Translations under genes and position numbers: made by a program
Source of the DNA: a virus
IMG/VR virus record: IMGVR_UViG_3300031227_000566
Coordinates: 1 to 20,074 of that record
Strand: one strand, 5' to 3'
DNA length: 20,074 bases
In this document: in pieces, positions 18,911 through 20,074 of the stretch
Numbering within the stretch: the first letter of the stretch is position 1
Layout of the letters: every line of letters starts with the position of its first letter
The notes under the pieces: generated by a model
The model's database searches: none
Seen by the model: the letters and a program-made list of their open reading frames with translations, nothing else
Told to the model about the DNA's origin: nothing

Positions 18911-19329
18911 GCTGGTCAGCAATAACTGAGGCGGATGTGTTGACGGTTCTGGCCGGGAAGGAACTCTCGGCTTATCGGACGGCCGCGCTTGCATCCGGCC
19001 AGGCTGATCCTGTCGCGCCGGTTATTACGCAGGTTACTGACCTGGTGCGCGGGTATGTTGCCGGGTGCGCCAACAATGAGCTTACCGACGGCGATGTTGT
19101 GCCGGACAAACTCAAGGCGATGGCGCTGGATATTATCGCTGTCCGGATCCCGCAGCGCGTCGGCAAGGATCCAAAGCAGGTTCGCAAGGACGCGGCAACG
19201 CAGGCATTTAAAATACTGGAACAGGTGGCTGCGTGCCGGATAAGCATTCTCGATGTGTCGGCGTCCGGTACGCCGTCGATAGCCAAACCAACGCGGCCGT
19301 GGTCGCGTGTTAACCAGGACGGGATCTAA
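18907..19329 (+). CDS. Head-tail connector protein (Mu gp36/DUF1320-like), 140 aa
   Basis: The N-terminal SAITEADVLTVLAGKELSAYRTAAL is followed by ITQVTDLVRGYVAG, then VPDKLKAMALDIIAVRIPQRV and DAATQAFKILEQVA. This is the helical pattern of DUF1320 proteins, where a repeating set of helices ends in a short loop. They sit between portal and tail and complete the head. The order (capsid, small proteins, gp36, gp37) supports the call. It starts in an ATGA overlap and stops two bases before the next gene. I judge the family by pattern, not by alignment. Confidence 0.75.
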   Translation: MSWSAITEADVLTVLAGKELSAYRTAALASGQADPVAPVITQVTDLVRGYVAGCANNELTDGDVVPDKLKAMALDIIAVRIPQRVGKDPKQVRKDAATQAFKILEQVAACRISILDVSASGTPSIAKPTRPWSRVNQDGI

Positions 19330-19331
19330 TC

Positions 19332-19808
19332 ATGGGATTGATGACGGAAATTCAAACAGCGGTGCAGGCGGCGCTTCAGGCGGATGATTATTTTGCTGAT
19401 ATCCCCGTGCTAGTCGAAGACACAGCGGATATCGAAAACGAGATAGCGCGTGCGCTGGGGCCGTTGACAGAGGGCGATACCGGCAAGTCCGGAGTTGTTG
19501 CTGTTGTCATGACAGCATCCGGAGATGTCGCTAAGCCGAACCTGCCCGGCCCGGATTTTGAAAACATTAAAATTTTTGTGAATATAATCGAAACGCCGCT
19601 AATCAATCGCAGTGATGACGGCACAAACAAACGCGCCAGCGCGATTGCAGAGCAGGTTGCAAGGACATTGCATCATCACACGCCGACAGGCGGCAGGCTG
19701 ATCTACGCTGATATGCCGACGATCAGAATGACCGAACCGCCCGAGGACGGCATGGTGAGCTGGCAGGCAGCGTTCCGCACAAGCGGATCGGCAGCGGCAG
19801 CAGAATAA
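19332..19808 (+). CDS. Tail completion/terminator-type protein (Mu gp37-like), 158 aa
   Basis: The start LMTEIQTAVQAALQADDYFADIPVLVEDTADIENEI, the central VVAVVMTASGDVAKPNLPGPDFENIKIFVNIIETPLINR and the helix ASAIAEQVARTLHHHTP match the layout of gp37-like neck proteins: alpha, beta strands with an N-x-P-G-P turn, then E-x-P-x-x-N-R and a helix. They join the tail to the connector. The gene is two bases after gp36 without a strong ribosome site, so coupling is likely. Tail type cannot be decided from it. Confidence 0.7.
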   Translation: MGLMTEIQTAVQAALQADDYFADIPVLVEDTADIENEIARALGPLTEGDTGKSGVVAVVMTASGDVAKPNLPGPDFENIKIFVNIIETPLINRSDDGTNKRASAIAEQVARTLHHHTPTGGRLIYADMPTIRMTEPPEDGMVSWQAAFRTSGSAAAAE

Positions 19809-19820
19809 AAACTTATGGAG

Positions 19821-19837
19821 CCGGCGGTCCCCGCCGG
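19821..19837 (+). repeat. GC hairpin repeat before the last gene
   Basis: CCGGCG-GTCCC-CGCCGG follows ATGGAG, as in the third hairpin at 16423, and is followed by the same AAAAACAA run. Compared with that copy the innermost pair is G-C instead of C-G, so pairing is kept while bases differ. Confidence 0.8.
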
Positions 19838-19866
19838 AAAAACAAAAAAACGAGGAGAAACGAAAA

Positions 19867-20074
19867 ATGACAAATCCGAGAGCAAGCGTTGTACAAGGCC
19901 CGGCAATAGTTAAGATGGCCGATTACTCATATTATTTTGACGGTGATCTCACGGTGCGGCTTGTCCGCGAGACAACGCCGATCAAAACATCGATGCACGG
20001 CCAGATCGATGAACGGCTGAAAAGCCAGATCTGGCAGATCAGCGGCACGCCATCCGGCATGGCTGATACTGTCG
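19867..20074 (+). CDS. Probable tail structural protein, partial (69 codons seen)
   Basis: The gene starts at 19867 after a GAGGAGAAA site and is cut by the window end. The visible part reads MTNPRASVVQGPAIVKMADYSYYFDGDLTVRL, then HGQIDERLKSQIWQISGTPSG. The opening, where a short tail precedes a strand-turn-strand carrying a G-D-L/I motif and then R-x-x-x-x-W-x-I-S-x-T-P-x-G, resembles structural proteins that follow gp37 in siphovirus-like transposable phages, where Mu itself would have gp38 and the sheath. It may be the tail tube. Without the rest this stays tentative. Confidence 0.55.
   Translation, partial: MTNPRASVVQGPAIVKMADYSYYFDGDLTVRLVRETTPIKTSMHGQIDERLKSQIWQISGTPSGMADTV

Overview
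The window is the centre of a Mu-like transposable prophage or phage. Two operons diverge from a control region at about 10610-10904. The leftward (minus) arm carries transposition and accessory genes and is still running at base 1. The rightward (plus) arm carries DNA-packaging, head and connector genes and is still running at base 20074. Neither phage end, no attachment site and no clear host gene is visible. I see no tRNA, rRNA or CRISPR array.

Left arm, read from 10609 down to 1: a small unknown protein, an excisionase-type HTH protein, a disputed segment (9107-10128) with ORFs on both strands and a duplicated 68-bp leader, two small proteins, a DUF3102-like protein, the MuA-like DDE transposase, the MuB-like AAA ATPase, a basic protein, a possible GemA-like protein, a minimal DNA polymerase X-type nucleotidyltransferase, a winged-helix-like protein, two cysteine-rich proteins, an unknown protein, a TSCPD-domain protein, a 62-aa protein and, at the edge, a multi-pass O-antigen ligase/polymerase (Wzy_C) protein. 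Most junctions are ATGA or TAATG overlaps or very short gaps, so this looks like one polycistronic unit.

Right arm: a membrane/coiled-coil protein in the place of Mu gp25, a gp26-like protein, small and large terminase (gp27/gp28-like), portal (gp29, DUF935), the protease/scaffold gene (gpI with an internal gpZ-type start), a decoration-like protein, the major capsid protein (gpT-like), a small membrane protein, a secreted protein, a small linker protein, a gp36-like and a gp37-like connector protein, and the start of a probable tail protein. Mu F and G equivalents are missing between portal and protease.

The right arm, but not the left, is full of short GC-rich palindromic repeats. They lie in the gaps before structural genes and also inside reading frames, where they add peptides such as ARGDARPP to unrelated proteins. 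From memory, such repeats are common in Verrucomicrobiota, Kiritimatiellota and Lentisphaerota genomes, so I tentatively place the host in the PVC group; this is not tested. The most notable observations are the Wzy-type gene inside a phage operon, the duplicated leader with paralogue-like antisense ORFs, the palindromic repeats with a base-pair swap in one stem, the MuA homologue with Glu at the expected second Asp, and a perfect 10-bp inverted repeat inside the DUF3102-like gene.
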